Under the pieces are notes generated by a model. That model was not told the origin of the DNA. It saw only the letters and a program-made list of their open reading frames with translations, and ran no database searches. Of a stretch of DNA of 64,000 nt, positions 63,744 through 64,000 are shown piece after piece. The stretch is taken from assembly GCA_937773605.1 (NCBI GenBank), contig CALJVP010000001.1:62001-126000 (forward strand). Reading direction: 5' to 3'. Every line of letters starts with the position of its first letter. Position 1 is the first letter of the stretch. This DNA comes from an uncultured SAR86 cluster bacterium. GTDB taxonomy: Bacteria; Pseudomonadota; Gammaproteobacteria; Magnimaribacterales; Magnimaribacteraceae. A program made the translations under genes and the position numbers.

Positions 63744-64000
63744 GATAAATACCTTTTGGATCATTAAAACTTTCTATTTCACTTAAAGTTTTTAAAGAAC
63801 TTTTTACAAAGAAATTTTCAAGAACACTCTGCGGAATAATTCCTCCACTAATCGAAAAAATTGAACTTAAGAGTTGCTGTTTCCAGTTAAGCTCTTCAGA
63901 TGGGTAGTATGTTACGAAACTGTCAATTTCAGCCAGTTCTGCAGCTCTATTTATAGCATCTTTGATATTTCCAAGTTGGTCCACTAAACCTAATTCTAGT
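63724..64000 (-). CDS. Signal peptide peptidase SppA-like, C-terminal fragment
   Basis: The frame is open to the right edge. The 92 or so residues begin LELGLVDQLGNIKDAINRAA, matching the SppA/S49 protease region following the catalytic core, then ELAEIDSFVTYYPSEEL. The catalytic Ser/Lys are outside the window. The stop lies at 63724, within the end of hda. Confidence 0.8.
   Translation of the reverse strand, partial: LELGLVDQLGNIKDAINRAAELAEIDSFVTYYPSEELNWKQQLLSSIFSISGGIIPQSVLENFFVKSSLKTLSEIESFNDPKGIYLKCEDC

Overview
The window is gene-dense chromosomal DNA of low GC content. Intergenic gaps are short and many neighbouring genes overlap by 1 to 14 bases. The gene content is gammaproteobacterial: smc-zipA-ligA; a complete System I cytochrome c maturation operon; purN-purM beside DUF2066, a CDP-alcohol phosphatidyltransferase and hda; dnaX-recR; and mnmC. 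Together with several acyl-CoA dehydrogenases, a CYP153-like P450, phytanoyl-CoA dioxygenase-like proteins and a DUF3604 protein, this points to a streamlined, aerobic, heterotrophic marine gammaproteobacterium. SAR86-type bacteria fit well, but that placement is an inference. No mobile element, phage, CRISPR array or rRNA was seen, and no gap over 300 bases lacks a gene.

Layout. 1-3190: the tail of an unknown gene, a doubly frameshifted sulfotransferase, and a cassette of APS-kinase-like, nucleotidyltransferase and 2-hydroxyacid dehydrogenase genes ending at a bidirectional terminator. 3199-6337 (minus): acyl-CoA carboxylase carboxyltransferase, aldehyde dehydrogenase and tRNA-Arg. 6403-8290: a SAM-II riboswitch with an intrinsic terminator controlling metY, then convergent hisI. 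8427-14811: ccmABCDEFGHI, including a ccmD of only 51 codons. 14920-21261: a short, apparently hingeless smc, then zipA, ligA and two lipoproteins. 21251-25430 (minus): a pair of acyl-CoA dehydrogenases and mnmC, whose start codon is not canonical. 25547-28740: a coiled-coil membrane protein, tRNA-Leu, and a divergent lysR/acyl-CoA dehydrogenase pair with an operator-like palindrome between them. 28740-31400 (minus): P450, ferredoxin and alpha/beta hydrolase. 31556-37457: tRNA-Val, an overlapping hydrolase-amidohydrolase-COG0523 GTPase operon, a new 45-residue basic protein, a three-domain MsrA-thioredoxin-like-MsrB protein and a VOC protein. 37477-45011: a methyltransferase, the transsulfuration pair, pyrB, DUF3604 and PhyH. 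45186-53738: SCP2, redoxin plus DsbD/ScsB-like protein, a second PhyH, SGNH hydrolase, YqgE, Nudix, DedA, Bax-inhibitor-1 and an iron alcohol dehydrogenase. 53858-64000: recX, dnaX, recR, an M20 amidohydrolase, dcd, DUF3108, purN, purM, DUF2066, a phosphatidyltransferase, hda and the end of an sppA-like gene.

How the genes fit together. Sulfur and thiol chemistry recurs: metY under SAM control, CBS with cystathionine lyase/synthase, Msr repair, DsbD-type electron transfer, and the sulfotransferase/APS-kinase-like cassette. Acyl-CoA and hydrocarbon oxidation is the other theme, with three acyl-CoA dehydrogenases, the P450/ferredoxin pair, a carboxyltransferase, aldehyde and alcohol dehydrogenases, and SCP2.

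The observations most worth following up are the hingeless SMC, the A9 slippery run in dnaX that would yield a short gamma-like product, the riboswitch-terminator leader of metY, the two frameshifts in the sulfotransferase, the missing start codon of mnmC, and the MsrA-thioredoxin-like-MsrB fusion.
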